Positions 1 to 5,168 of a stretch of 5,177 bases of DNA are shown here, piece after piece. The stretch covers positions 1 through 5,177 of the forward strand of contig CAZLPW010000116.1 of NCBI GenBank assembly GCA_964561495.1, given 5' to 3'. A model generated the notes under the pieces. The model made no database searches. It worked only from the letters and a program-made list of their open reading frames with translations, and had not been told where the DNA came from. The position numbers and the translations under genes are program-made. The stretch is from CAZLPW01 sp964561495 (GTDB taxonomy: Bacteria > Fidelibacterota > Marinisomatia > Marinisomatales > UBA1611). The number at the start of each line of letters is the position of its first letter. The stretch's first letter is position 1.

Positions 1-543
1 ATCTAATACTAATGGAGAATACAGATTTTGATTTAATGCCCAAAATTTATCAGGACTTGGAGCGGTTGCTTTTTGTGAATGAGCTTTTGATTTTACGGCA
101 TCCGCAACTGCAAAATTTTTAGGTGTCACTATATCCGTATCAAAATCGTTGTTGATAGCTGTTCCGCTGGTGACGTGCTGTTTATCGATAACTAAATTAT
201 CTAAATTCTTTGAATATGCACTTGGCACAATTTCGGGATTTGCTGAATTGTTTAAACCGCCATTATAACCCGTTATTCTAACTGGATGAAATCTATAATC
301 AAATTCTGGATGCCATGCAACATTTGCAGATTGTTTTGGATTTTGATAAACACTTAACGGATTTTGGAAATTTTTGTTTACCGTTGCTGAACTCATTTGA
401 GTTTCAGCATAAGGATCAAAAACTCTCCTTGCTATTCTTAGATCCTTATCATGAACTATTCGTTGCTGGGTTGCTACGGATGCGGAATCCATAGGATAAA
501 TATTTCCAGTCTTTGAAAATTTGTGTGAACTCCAGATGGTCAT
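1..543 (-). CDS. Unknown protein, probable virion component; 3' end outside the window
   Basis: Reading down from ATG at 543-541, the frame stays open for 181 codons to the left edge, with no stop in the window. The start overlaps the TGA of the upstream gene as ATGA, and there is no separate Shine-Dalgarno site, so translation is probably coupled. The product begins MTIWSSHKFSKTGNIYPMDS. It is polar and rich in Asn, Ser, Ala and Pro, with an Arg-rich patch around residues 35-42 and repeated Asn-Pro dipeptides. I see no membrane segment, Cys pair or nucleotide-binding motif. I do not recognise the family. Its place directly after the capsid gene and a small membrane protein suggests a minor capsid, vertex or membrane-associated virion protein, which is inference. 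If the molecule is circular, it would end two codons past the left edge, at TAA 5171-5169. Confidence 0.8.
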   Translation of the reverse strand, partial: MTIWSSHKFSKTGNIYPMDSASVATQQRIVHDKDLRIARRVFDPYAETQMSSATVNKNFQNPLSVYQNPKQSANVAWHPEFDYRFHPVRITGYNGGLNNSANPEIVPSAYSKNLDNLVIDKQHVTSGTAINNDFDTDIVTPKNFAVADAVKSKAHSQKATAPSPDKFWALNQNLYSPLVLD

Positions 544-782
544 TTTCTAGACACGCTCACAAATAAAATAGCTATTGATGCAAAGGCGATTATTGGTACA
601 AACCAATTTGAATTATTTACCGTTTTTCCTTCTGGATAATTTGGTTGCACATAATGAGTCATAACTGGATTTAATGAATTGTTTCCAGTTAAACGAGTTC
701 CTTGATAATCCATACGCATTTTAGATCCTAACGTTGTTAAATTTTGGGCTTTAACTTCTTTGTAAATTGGACTTGATACCAT
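540..782 (-). CDS. Small protein with a C-terminal membrane anchor, probable minor virion protein
   Basis: This 80-residue protein starts at ATG 782-780. The start lies 8 bases behind an AGGAG box at 795-791 that overlaps the TAG stop of the capsid gene. Residues 1-58 are polar. Residues 60-77 (WFVPIIAFASIAILFVSV) form one hydrophobic helix, and the chain ends SRK, which fits an anchor with a short basic tail. Its stop overlaps the next gene's start as ATGA. Small single-span proteins encoded beside the capsid gene are usual in tailless viruses with an internal lipid membrane, where they sit in the membrane or link it to the shell. Its exact role is unknown. The frame and membrane segment are clear; the virion role is inferred from position. 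Confidence 0.85.
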   Translation of the reverse strand: MVSSPIYKEVKAQNLTTLGSKMRMDYQGTRLTGNNSLNPVMTHYVQPNYPEGKTVNNSNWFVPIIAFASIAILFVSVSRK

Positions 783-790
783 TTTGGTAT

Positions 791-795
791 CTCCT
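791..795 (-). promoter_or_regulatory. Shine-Dalgarno site of the 80-residue membrane protein gene
   Basis: AGGAG on the minus strand, 8 bases before ATG 782-780. It is embedded in the end of the capsid gene and shares bases with that gene's TAG stop, so ribosomes finishing the capsid frame can reinitiate here. Confidence 0.7.
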
Positions 796-1819
796 AACCT
801 TCAACACTTTCTTGCACTCTACGCAAAATTACGCTTACTGCGGTTTTATTTGGACTGAAAACCAAATCTCCAACATTGTACCCTACACTTGACAGTCCAT
901 CAATTTTTAATCCTGATGCTGTTGGGATGAATGGTTGTTGATTGTTTGCGAAATCAATCATTGAATATCCAGCAACATTCCAAGCGTTAGGAGCTGGAAC
1001 TGCTAGAACTCCGTTGACTAATTCGGCTATACGATAATTTTCATTGTTTACTGTTTTGTTTGCACGATAATTTATGTTAGACATTAATGGGATTTGTCCA
1101 CTTTTTACGGAATAGTCACTTATAATCGTGTCAGCTCTTGCTCCAGCGGCACTTTCAGTACATAAGAATGATCTTCTTATCAATGCTCCAACTTGGAAAA
1201 ATGTATCTAAATCTTCAATACCCGTTGATGCATCTGTCACTATTTGTTTTGATAGAACTGTAAGTAGTGGGTTTGCTGAAAAATCTTCACTAGCTTCTGG
1301 AATACCTTCAATCAAAGTTATTCCCATTGTAAATGCTTGAGCGTTTACGTTAGTGCCATAACCTGTGGCACTTGCTGTATAAGTTATTTCTAATTGCAAA
1401 GTTGATAATAGATAACTTGGAATTGCTACTGAATAATCATCTGGATCACTTTTGTTTATCCTGAAGTCACACGTCCATGCTGTTGATTGTAAGTGAGCTC
1501 CGATTGCTGTGTCAGTATTTTGAAGTGCTGTACCCGCTCCATAATCAAATAAGTTCATGTAATACAAATCAGCTCCAGAAACATCAAATACGGTTCTAGA
1601 TGATCCTTCTCCAACTGCTTTAATTTTGATTGATGAAACACACTCCAATAATGCATCTTCAACTAAAACAGAAACTCCTCCCGCGATTGTAGTAGTTCCG
1701 TTAAAGTCTAATACGACTCTTTGAACTAGGAAATCTCGAGGTAGATCAGTTGTGATAGTTGTTGCTGTACCCGAATAAGTTTGAGTTGCACTTAGTGTTC
1801 TGTAATTCTTCAAAACCAT
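794..1819 (-). CDS. Major capsid protein, double-jelly-roll fold (predicted)
   Basis: This 341-residue protein builds the icosahedral shell if the call is right. It starts at ATG 1819-1817, 7 bases behind a strong GGAGGAG box. It is almost wholly alternating beta-type sequence rich in Thr, Ser, Gly and Val, with no signal peptide or membrane segment. The first half (about 1-172) carries patterns I associate with DJR capsid proteins: a Leu-Pro then hydrophobic strand at 26-39, a G-rich turn at 41-48, and a polar stretch followed by IPSYLLSTLQLEITY at 133-147. The second half (about 180-341) starts with FFQVGALIRRSFL (207-219) and has an Ala-Gly-Tyr-x-x-Ile-Asp-Phe element at 283-290. The length suits the class (archaeal STIV and phage PRD1 capsid proteins are of similar order). 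It is probably expressed very highly. The fold is judged from pattern, not from an alignment; the packaging ATPase nearby strengthens the call. Confidence 0.78.
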   Translation of the reverse strand: MVLKNYRTLSATQTYSGTATTITTDLPRDFLVQRVVLDFNGTTTIAGGVSVLVEDALLECVSSIKIKAVGEGSSRTVFDVSGADLYYMNLFDYGAGTALQNTDTAIGAHLQSTAWTCDFRINKSDPDDYSVAIPSYLLSTLQLEITYTASATGYGTNVNAQAFTMGITLIEGIPEASEDFSANPLLTVLSKQIVTDASTGIEDLDTFFQVGALIRRSFLCTESAAGARADTIISDYSVKSGQIPLMSNINYRANKTVNNENYRIAELVNGVLAVPAPNAWNVAGYSMIDFANNQQPFIPTASGLKIDGLSSVGYNVGDLVFSPNKTAVSVILRRVQESVEG

Positions 1820-1821
1820 TT

Positions 1822-2142
1822 CTATGCTCCTCCGTTCCGCGTGGTTAATTGTGAATAAAGAGGTAGCAAACTCGAAAGTATAAAAGCCCCAGCCACACCG
1901 ATAACAATTGCTCTTAATACTGGCATTTTGAACATAGGAGCGATTGAGAATACTGCCATTCCAGCTCCAAATGATGCTATTGATTTATGATCTTTGAGAA
2001 TTGGTACGCCGTCTAAAACTGAATTTATTTTTGGCACTACGAAAGGAGCAACAATAGAAGCGGATAATACGGCAATTATTGCCTCGTTTTTTAGTACACC
2101 TTTTGCTCCTTTTGCGACTGAACGTGGGTAATCCATAGCCAT
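1822..2142 (-). CDS. Small multi-span membrane protein, probable virion membrane protein
   Basis: This 106-residue protein starts at ATG 2142-2140; a TAA stands directly before it in frame, and a second Met codon follows at residue 3. A short basic N-terminus precedes hydrophobic segments at about residues 21-37, 54-70 and 75-95. Glycine and alanine in the last segment suggest close helix packing. No enzyme motif is seen. It lies 2 bases upstream of the capsid gene and its last codons carry that gene's ribosome-binding site, so it is surely co-transcribed with it. Likely jobs are an internal-membrane virion protein or a membrane scaffold; a holin-like role cannot be excluded. It has no evident Shine-Dalgarno site and follows a 40-base gap, so it could be the first gene of a separate structural transcript. 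Confidence 0.82.
   Translation of the reverse strand: MAMDYPRSVAKGAKGVLKNEAIIAVLSASIVAPFVVPKINSVLDGVPILKDHKSIASFGAGMAVFSIAPMFKMPVLRAIVIGVAGAFILSSLLPLYSQLTTRNGGA
1827..1833 (-). promoter_or_regulatory. Strong Shine-Dalgarno site of the capsid gene
   Basis: GGAGGAG on the minus strand, 7 bases before ATG 1819-1817. It lies within the last codons of the upstream membrane-protein gene (Gly-Gly-Ala-stop). It is the strongest ribosome-binding site in the window, as expected for the most abundant virion protein. Confidence 0.8.
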
Positions 2143-2182
2143 TTAATATTCTCATGGATAACATCTACTTATCACCGAGCTT
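2143..2182 (-). other. 40-base intergenic gap before the virion gene block
   Basis: This gap separates the C2H2 protein gene from the membrane-protein and capsid genes. The upstream genes overlap, so the gap is a natural place for a promoter or a processing site. I see no convincing archaeal TATA/BRE pair, no bacterial -35/-10 pair and no hairpin followed by a T run. Confidence 0.3.
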
Positions 2183-2386
2183 TCAATGGTTATTCTTGGC
2201 TAAATTTGACCTTATGATTATTGTTGCTTTTGCACGTTCATTTTTTCGCACTTTGTAAGCTTTGTTTCTTCTTATTGTTAATTTATAATTCAAAGTGTGA
2301 GCTTTTGTCATGTGAACATTTAATCCGTTTATTGAAGTAAATTTTCTGCACTTACATTCAGGACACGCGAATATCTTTAATTTCAA
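2183..2386 (-). CDS. C2H2 zinc-finger protein, probable DNA-binding regulator (TTG start)
   Basis: This 67-residue basic protein starts with TTG at 2386-2384. The TTG overlaps the ATPase stop as TTGA, and the only internal Met (residue 26) lies inside the finger, so TTG is the credible start. Residues 8-30 form a classical C2H2 finger: Cys8-x2-Cys11, 13 residues, His25-x4-His30, with Phe and Leu at the usual core positions before the first His. The tail (about 36-67) is rich in Lys and Arg and could add non-specific DNA contacts. Single C2H2 fingers of this kind are common in viruses of archaea and rarer in phages. A role in transcription control of the following capsid block is plausible. 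A structural or packaging accessory role is also possible, given its coupling to the ATPase gene. Confidence 0.85.
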   Translation of the reverse strand: MKLKIFACPECKCRKFTSINGLNVHMTKAHTLNYKLTIRRNKAYKVRKNERAKATIIIRSNLAKNNH

Positions 2387-3147
2387 ATTTTTCCGATAAC
2401 TCCATGATCTGTGTCCATGTTTCTATAATAGAATGAGTGATCTTCTAACTCAGGTAAATCTTTAGCTTTGAGTCTTTTGTCTAATGGAAATAATTGCCAT
2501 ACTTCAGTTCCCATGTAAGACTCTAAGAATTTTCCATCTGACTCTAAATTTAATTTGAAAGCAAAACAATGTTTACAGTTTGATAGAACATTATTTGGTA
2601 AGCTTGCTGGACGTGATGAAATTGATATTACAGAAATTCCGCGTGGACGTCCGCTTAAAATAATATCATTGTATTCTTTGATTAGTTTTTGTTTTGTGCA
2701 ATACGTGTGAATTTCATCTATAATTACAACACAATTTCCACGATTAAACGCATACTTGCAAAATCTTCTAAATTCTTTTTCCGAATTGTCATGACTTTGT
2801 AAGATACATTTTACAGAATGAAATCCAGCTTCTTTAACAGTTTCAATCATATCATCTAAGTTATGAAATAACATGGATCTTGAATCGTTAAACTGTTGAT
2901 TGATATCCCAAACAAAAACAGTTAACCCATGAAAGTTTTGTAGAAGATTGTTAGCAAGATAACTTTTTCCAGATCCAGATGCTCCGAGAATACATATTTT
3001 TTCGTCATACGCCTTGAATGAAAAGTCATGGATTTGATCCATTTCTTTTTCTTCTTGGACTGGCTTATCATTGTCGCTAAGAGATTGATCTTCTTGATGG
3101 GGTTGAACATCTTCTTCTGGATCATCTGGAGCTGGTGTTTCGTTCAT
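2383..3147 (-). CDS. Genome-packaging ATPase, A32/FtsK-HerA type
   Basis: This 254-residue P-loop ATPase should drive DNA into preformed capsids at the virion vertex. It starts at ATG 3147-3145, overlapping the upstream stop as ATGA. Residues 1-40 are an acidic, proline- and glutamine-rich tail, probably disordered. The motor follows: Walker A GASGSGKS at 55-62, Walker B VVIIDEIH at 140-147 with Asp144 and Glu145, a GRPRG segment at 166-170 that could supply an arginine finger, and a strand ending SISSRP at 175-180 in the position of sensor I. Its size fits the compact ATPases paired with DJR capsid proteins. There is no nuclease domain, unlike tailed-phage terminases, and no membrane segment, unlike cellular FtsK. 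The ATPase call is secure; the packaging role rests on family features and the capsid gene nearby. Confidence 0.9.
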   Translation of the reverse strand: MNETPAPDDPEEDVQPHQEDQSLSDNDKPVQEEKEMDQIHDFSFKAYDEKICILGASGSGKSYLANNLLQNFHGLTVFVWDINQQFNDSRSMLFHNLDDMIETVKEAGFHSVKCILQSHDNSEKEFRRFCKYAFNRGNCVVIIDEIHTYCTKQKLIKEYNDIILSGRPRGISVISISSRPASLPNNVLSNCKHCFAFKLNLESDGKFLESYMGTEVWQLFPLDKRLKAKDLPELEDHSFYYRNMDTDHGVIGKI

Positions 3148-3401
3148 CTTGCTAACCTTAATTGTTCTTCAATGTCTAATAGCTCGTCATCTTCTTCAAG
3201 AAGATACATAGAACCGTTTAGAAACCACTTGCAATATATTTCAAATTTTTCTGGATTGTCATGTATTGCCATAATGCAAGCTTGCTTTAACATATCTAAT
3301 GTTGTATGTTGAGATAAACCAGTTTCCAAAGTTTTATCTTCAGGTGACTTTAACGAGTTAAAGAATTTATTTACAACTAGATCAATCTTTTTTTTGTCCA
3401 A
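3144..3401 (-). CDS. Small acidic protein of unknown function (TTG start)
   Basis: This 85-residue protein starts with TTG at 3401-3399. The frame is closed upstream by TAA at 3419-3417, and AAAGGAG lies 10 bases before the TTG, so the start is well supported despite the rare codon. The N-terminus is basic (residues 3-5 are Lys). The middle (about 31-62) looks helical with scattered hydrophobics. The C-terminal 25 residues are strongly acidic and probably helical or coiled. No Cys pairs, membrane segment or catalytic motif are visible, and I do not recognise a family. It overlaps the packaging ATPase start as ATGA, so the two are made together and may interact. That link is inference. Confidence 0.78.
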   Translation of the reverse strand: MDKKKIDLVVNKFFNSLKSPEDKTLETGLSQHTTLDMLKQACIMAIHDNPEKFEIYCKWFLNGSMYLLEEDDELLDIEEQLRLAR

Positions 3402-3463
3402 TTTTTCTAATCTCCTTTAGCATGGTATCTTTAGTATTTGCTACTGCATTTTTGTAAGTCAAA
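3402..3463 (-). other. 62-base intergenic gap upstream of the packaging block
   Basis: This is the longest stretch without a gene. Its only clear element is the AAAGGAG ribosome-binding site at 3418-3412. It is A-rich on the coding strand. A promoter for the packaging and virion genes could sit here, but I see no TATA-like or -10/-35 pattern I would defend, and no terminator hairpin. Confidence 0.35.
3412..3418 (-). promoter_or_regulatory. Shine-Dalgarno site that fixes a TTG start
   Basis: AAAGGAG on the minus strand, 10 bases before TTG 3401-3399. No ATG or GTG lies in that frame between the upstream TAA and the TTG, so this site decides the start of the 85-residue protein. Confidence 0.7.
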
Positions 3464-3691
3464 TCATAAAATTATTTTTTTCCAGATTAATTTCAATACT
3501 GTTTCTGGAGTTGCACGAACCTGAACTTTCATAATCTCCATGGCGATGATATATTTTATATTTCCAACTCTATTTTCTTTCCATTCATCAATGCAACGTT
3601 CACAAAAATCTATAACATCCGACTTTGATAAATTTAATTTATCTGGATCAAGTTCATCCCAATACTCATCTCTAGTTAGTCTATCTGTTAT
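3464..3691 (-). CDS. 75-residue unknown protein with an apparent ATA or ATT start
   Basis: This is an open frame of about 75 codons ending at TGA 3466-3464. It fills what would otherwise be a 286-base hole in a gapless operon. It has no ATG, GTG or TTG until an internal Met near residue 51, and the in-frame stop upstream is TGA 3700-3698. The likely start is ATA 3691-3689, which overlaps the preceding gene's TAA, or ATT 3694-3692. A GGAG box at 3704-3701 stands 6 bases before ATT and 9 before ATA. The product begins TDRLTRDEYWDELDPDKLNL, has Cys30-x2-Cys33 (from ATA), is helical and charged, and ends in a basic hydrophobic helix. No family is recognised. Alternatives are a frameshift extension of the upstream protein or a sequencing error at the start codon. 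Confidence 0.62.
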   Translation of the reverse strand: MTDRLTRDEYWDELDPDKLNLSKSDVIDFCERCIDEWKENRVGNIKYIIAMEIMKVQVRATPETVLKLIWKKIIL

Positions 3692-4461
3692 AATCTGTCA
3701 CTCCACTTTGATTTTTTGTCGTCTTTTTTCTTTTGATCTTTTTTTGCATCCTTCTTTTGTTGAGATGGATCATGGAAATCCATTTGATATTGCTCCGTTA
3801 ATTGTTGTTCTTGCTTTTGTCGTTGATATTCGGAAACCCTAACTAGAACAATAGGAGCGGTTATGACCGCGGGTAAAATCCATTTTGAATTTTCTCCTGA
3901 TAAGTATTCGTTGAATATTGGAAACCAAGCTTCTCCAAGACTCATTTTTTCCGCTGGAGATAATTTTGAGCAAGCTGGCACTCTAGAATGAATAATATTG
4001 AATACGGTTTCAAAGATAGTTCCTACTGCATTAGATGTATAAGTTGATGCAATAGCTTGTTGTTGCTTGAGTAATTCTTTTGATTGAAATTCTTTTGGTA
4101 GTTCTTTTTTCTTCTCCTTATCTTCTTTTTTCTCCTCATCGGATTTTTTTAGATTAGTGATATTTTTTTCATCTGAAGTAAAATTAAATTGCATAGTTCC
4201 TGATTGTTTTTTAGTTCTTTTTGGTTCAGGTTTTACGCCATATTGAGCGGTTGTTTTTCCGAACTCTCTAGAAACCTTATCGAACGCTAAGCGAAAAAAT
4301 CTTTTATCCGTTGTCTTATTCCATCCATCTTTTTTATTCATGGGATCATCTAGGAAATCATTTACAACGGATTTTCTAGCATCGGAATTTCTCAAGTCGA
4401 TAGAATTTTCATTGAAGATTTTTCTCCAAAATTCTCTAGCGATTGCAGATTTTGATGCCAT
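3688..4461 (-). CDS. Lysine/glutamate-rich protein with one C-terminal membrane segment, unknown function
   Basis: This 257-residue protein starts at ATG 4461-4459, which shares one base with the upstream stop as TAATG. Residues 1-75 form a charged, apparently helical domain with many aromatics. Residues 76-135 are an extremely Lys/Glu-rich linker, probably disordered or coiled-coil. Residues 136-190 are helical and end in a Gly-Glu-Ala-Trp-Phe-Pro-Ile-Phe motif. Residues 194-208 (WILPAVITAPIVLVR) make one short hydrophobic helix. The tail (211-257) is rich in Gln, then Lys and Asp. Such a protein could attach DNA or the packaging complex to the viral membrane, or be a virion membrane protein; neither is proven. 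I know no named family with this layout. The frame is certain; the function is open. Confidence 0.85.
   Translation of the reverse strand: MASKSAIAREFWRKIFNENSIDLRNSDARKSVVNDFLDDPMNKKDGWNKTTDKRFFRLAFDKVSREFGKTTAQYGVKPEPKRTKKQSGTMQFNFTSDEKNITNLKKSDEEKKEDKEKKKELPKEFQSKELLKQQQAIASTYTSNAVGTIFETVFNIIHSRVPACSKLSPAEKMSLGEAWFPIFNEYLSGENSKWILPAVITAPIVLVRVSEYQRQKQEQQLTEQYQMDFHDPSQQKKDAKKDQKKKDDKKSKWSDRL
3701..3704 (-). promoter_or_regulatory. Shine-Dalgarno site before a non-canonical start
   Basis: GGAG on the minus strand (within GTGGAGTG), inside the last codons of the 257-residue gene. It lies 6 bases before ATT 3694-3692 and 9 bases before ATA 3691-3689. Both distances are normal for a bacterial or archaeal ribosome-binding site. 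Confidence 0.5.
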
Positions 4462-4646
4462 TATTCATCACTATCAGGATTCATCTTAAATTCAGTTCTT
4501 GATTTGACTTGTAGGATGGTATCGCATGAATCACATTTGAACCAGCGATTTGATAAAGTTCTATCATCAAATTCTACTCCGCAAATCGAACAATACTGAA
4601 CTATTGGATCTCCTTTAGTTTTTATTCGTTCTAATTCATCACTCAT
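4461..4646 (-). CDS. Small zinc-ribbon protein
   Basis: This 61-residue protein starts at ATG 4646-4644; an in-frame TAA two codons upstream excludes a longer form. Two Cys pairs, Cys19-x2-Cys22 and Cys38-x2-Cys41, are separated by 15 residues, a typical zinc-ribbon spacing. Short beta-type stretches lie around each pair, and the tail is acidic. It has no room for an enzyme domain. Small zinc ribbons in viruses usually bind nucleic acid or a host polymerase subunit, so a regulatory role is likely but unproven. Its start lies inside the end of the preceding 47-residue gene, its stop overlaps the next gene, and there is no well-spaced Shine-Dalgarno site, so translation is probably coupled. Confidence 0.83.
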   Translation of the reverse strand: MSDELERIKTKGDPIVQYCSICGVEFDDRTLSNRWFKCDSCDTILQVKSRTEFKMNPDSDE

Positions 4647-4782
4647 GATTTTTATTCAATTCTCCAGCTATATTATTATTGTTGCAACACAAAAGACACA
4701 TTTTGAACGTGCCTAATGCAAGTAAATTGTAAGTATCAAAAAATTCCTTTTTGCATTTATTACAAACTAAAGTTTCTCTCAA
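4639..4782 (-). CDS. 47-residue Cys-pair (putative zinc-binding) protein, TTG start
   Basis: This short frame starts with TTG at 4782-4780, overlapping the methyltransferase stop as TTGA, and ends at TGA 4641-4639 inside the next gene. It exactly bridges the 132 bases between its neighbours. The product carries Cys7-x2-Cys10 and Cys29-x2-Cys32-Cys33, a zinc-ribbon-like arrangement with an 18-residue spacer, then a run of four Asn residues. Overlaps on both sides and the two Cys pairs make a chance frame unlikely. No clear Shine-Dalgarno site is seen, so it is probably translated by coupling. It may act on nucleic acid like the next zinc protein, with which it shares only the Cys-pair pattern. 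The function is unknown. Confidence 0.68.
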   Translation of the reverse strand: MRETLVCNKCKKEFFDTYNLLALGTFKMCLLCCNNNNIAGELNKNHE

Positions 4783-5168
4783 AATTTATTCCAACACACA
4801 ACAGCACTAGGAAAAGGAGAAGGATTTTTAGATTCAATATTATTTTCATCTAAATATTTTATTCTGCCTTCAAGAAAAATAACTTCACAATTTGGATCAT
4901 TGAAAATAAATTTGTGCCATGCTTTCGTATCTGTACGTGATGCTAACAAAGCAATACCAGAAACATTCCATTTTCTATGCTGATTAAATGCGTATTCTAT
5001 CCACTTTCCAGCGTTGCTGAATGGCGGATTCATCCAAAAAGTTTGATCCCATTGTTGTTTTAATCCATCTGTTTTTTCATCAAAGTAATTCCAGCTTTTA
5101 CGATTAAATTCTGATGCGCATACATCTAAATCTGGAAATACGTTAGAGACAATAGTTAATTCTAATAT
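4779..5168 (-). CDS. dam: DNA N6-adenine methyltransferase, phage Dam family; 5' end lacking or unusual
   Basis: The enzyme would transfer a methyl group from S-adenosylmethionine to adenine N6 in viral DNA, typically as protection from host restriction. The ATG at 5033 gives only 84 residues starting at the catalytic motif. The frame is open upstream to TAA 5171-5169, and that extension is clearly part of the domain. Over 129 codons it shows LDVCASEFN at about 14-22, an aromatic Tyr-Phe then Asp-Gly-Leu at 28-36, the catalytic NPPF at 47-50 (Asn-Pro-Pro-Phe), LLASRTDTKAWH in the middle and a GRIKY element. Family members usually have a further short N-terminal part with a Trp-x-Thr-Pro motif, which is absent here. 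No ATG, GTG or TTG precedes residue 46. The gene may be 5'-truncated, broken by a stop, frameshifted near the window end, or started at ATA or ATT. Confidence 0.85.
   Translation of the reverse strand: MLELTIVSNVFPDLDVCASEFNRKSWNYFDEKTDGLKQQWDQTFWMNPPFSNAGKWIEYAFNQHRKWNVSGIALLASRTDTKAWHKFIFNDPNCEVIFLEGRIKYLDENNIESKNPSPFPSAVVCWNKF

Noticed and set aside
1128..1340. Plus-strand frame of 70 codons inside the capsid gene
   Set aside because: Antisense shadow of a clearly coding region, with no start signal or recognisable motif.
2922..3125. Second minus-strand frame of 67 codons
   Set aside because: Lies wholly inside the ATPase gene in another phase. The ATPase frame contains the Walker A motif here and is the real one.
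3028..3312. Plus-strand frame of 94 codons with Phe-rich N-terminus and Ser run
   Set aside because: It is the antisense of the acidic, Glu-rich start of the ATPase gene and the end of the 85-residue gene. The poly-Phe and poly-Ser stretches are the mirror of poly-Glu/Lys codons.
3688..3707. Programmed frameshift joining the 257-residue and 75-residue frames
   Set aside because: The second frame has a TGA at 3700-3698, so a shift would have to occur within about ten bases before the TAA, where there is no slippery heptamer. Independent initiation behind the GGAG box is simpler.
3540..3842. Plus-strand frame of 100 codons
   Set aside because: Antisense to the end of the 257-residue gene and to the 75-residue frame. 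Composition is that of a reverse-strand shadow, and there is no ribosome-binding site.
4779..5033. Methyltransferase called from ATG at 5033 as an 84-residue protein
   Set aside because: It would start one residue before the catalytic NPPF and drop the conserved upstream part of the domain that is plainly encoded in the same frame.
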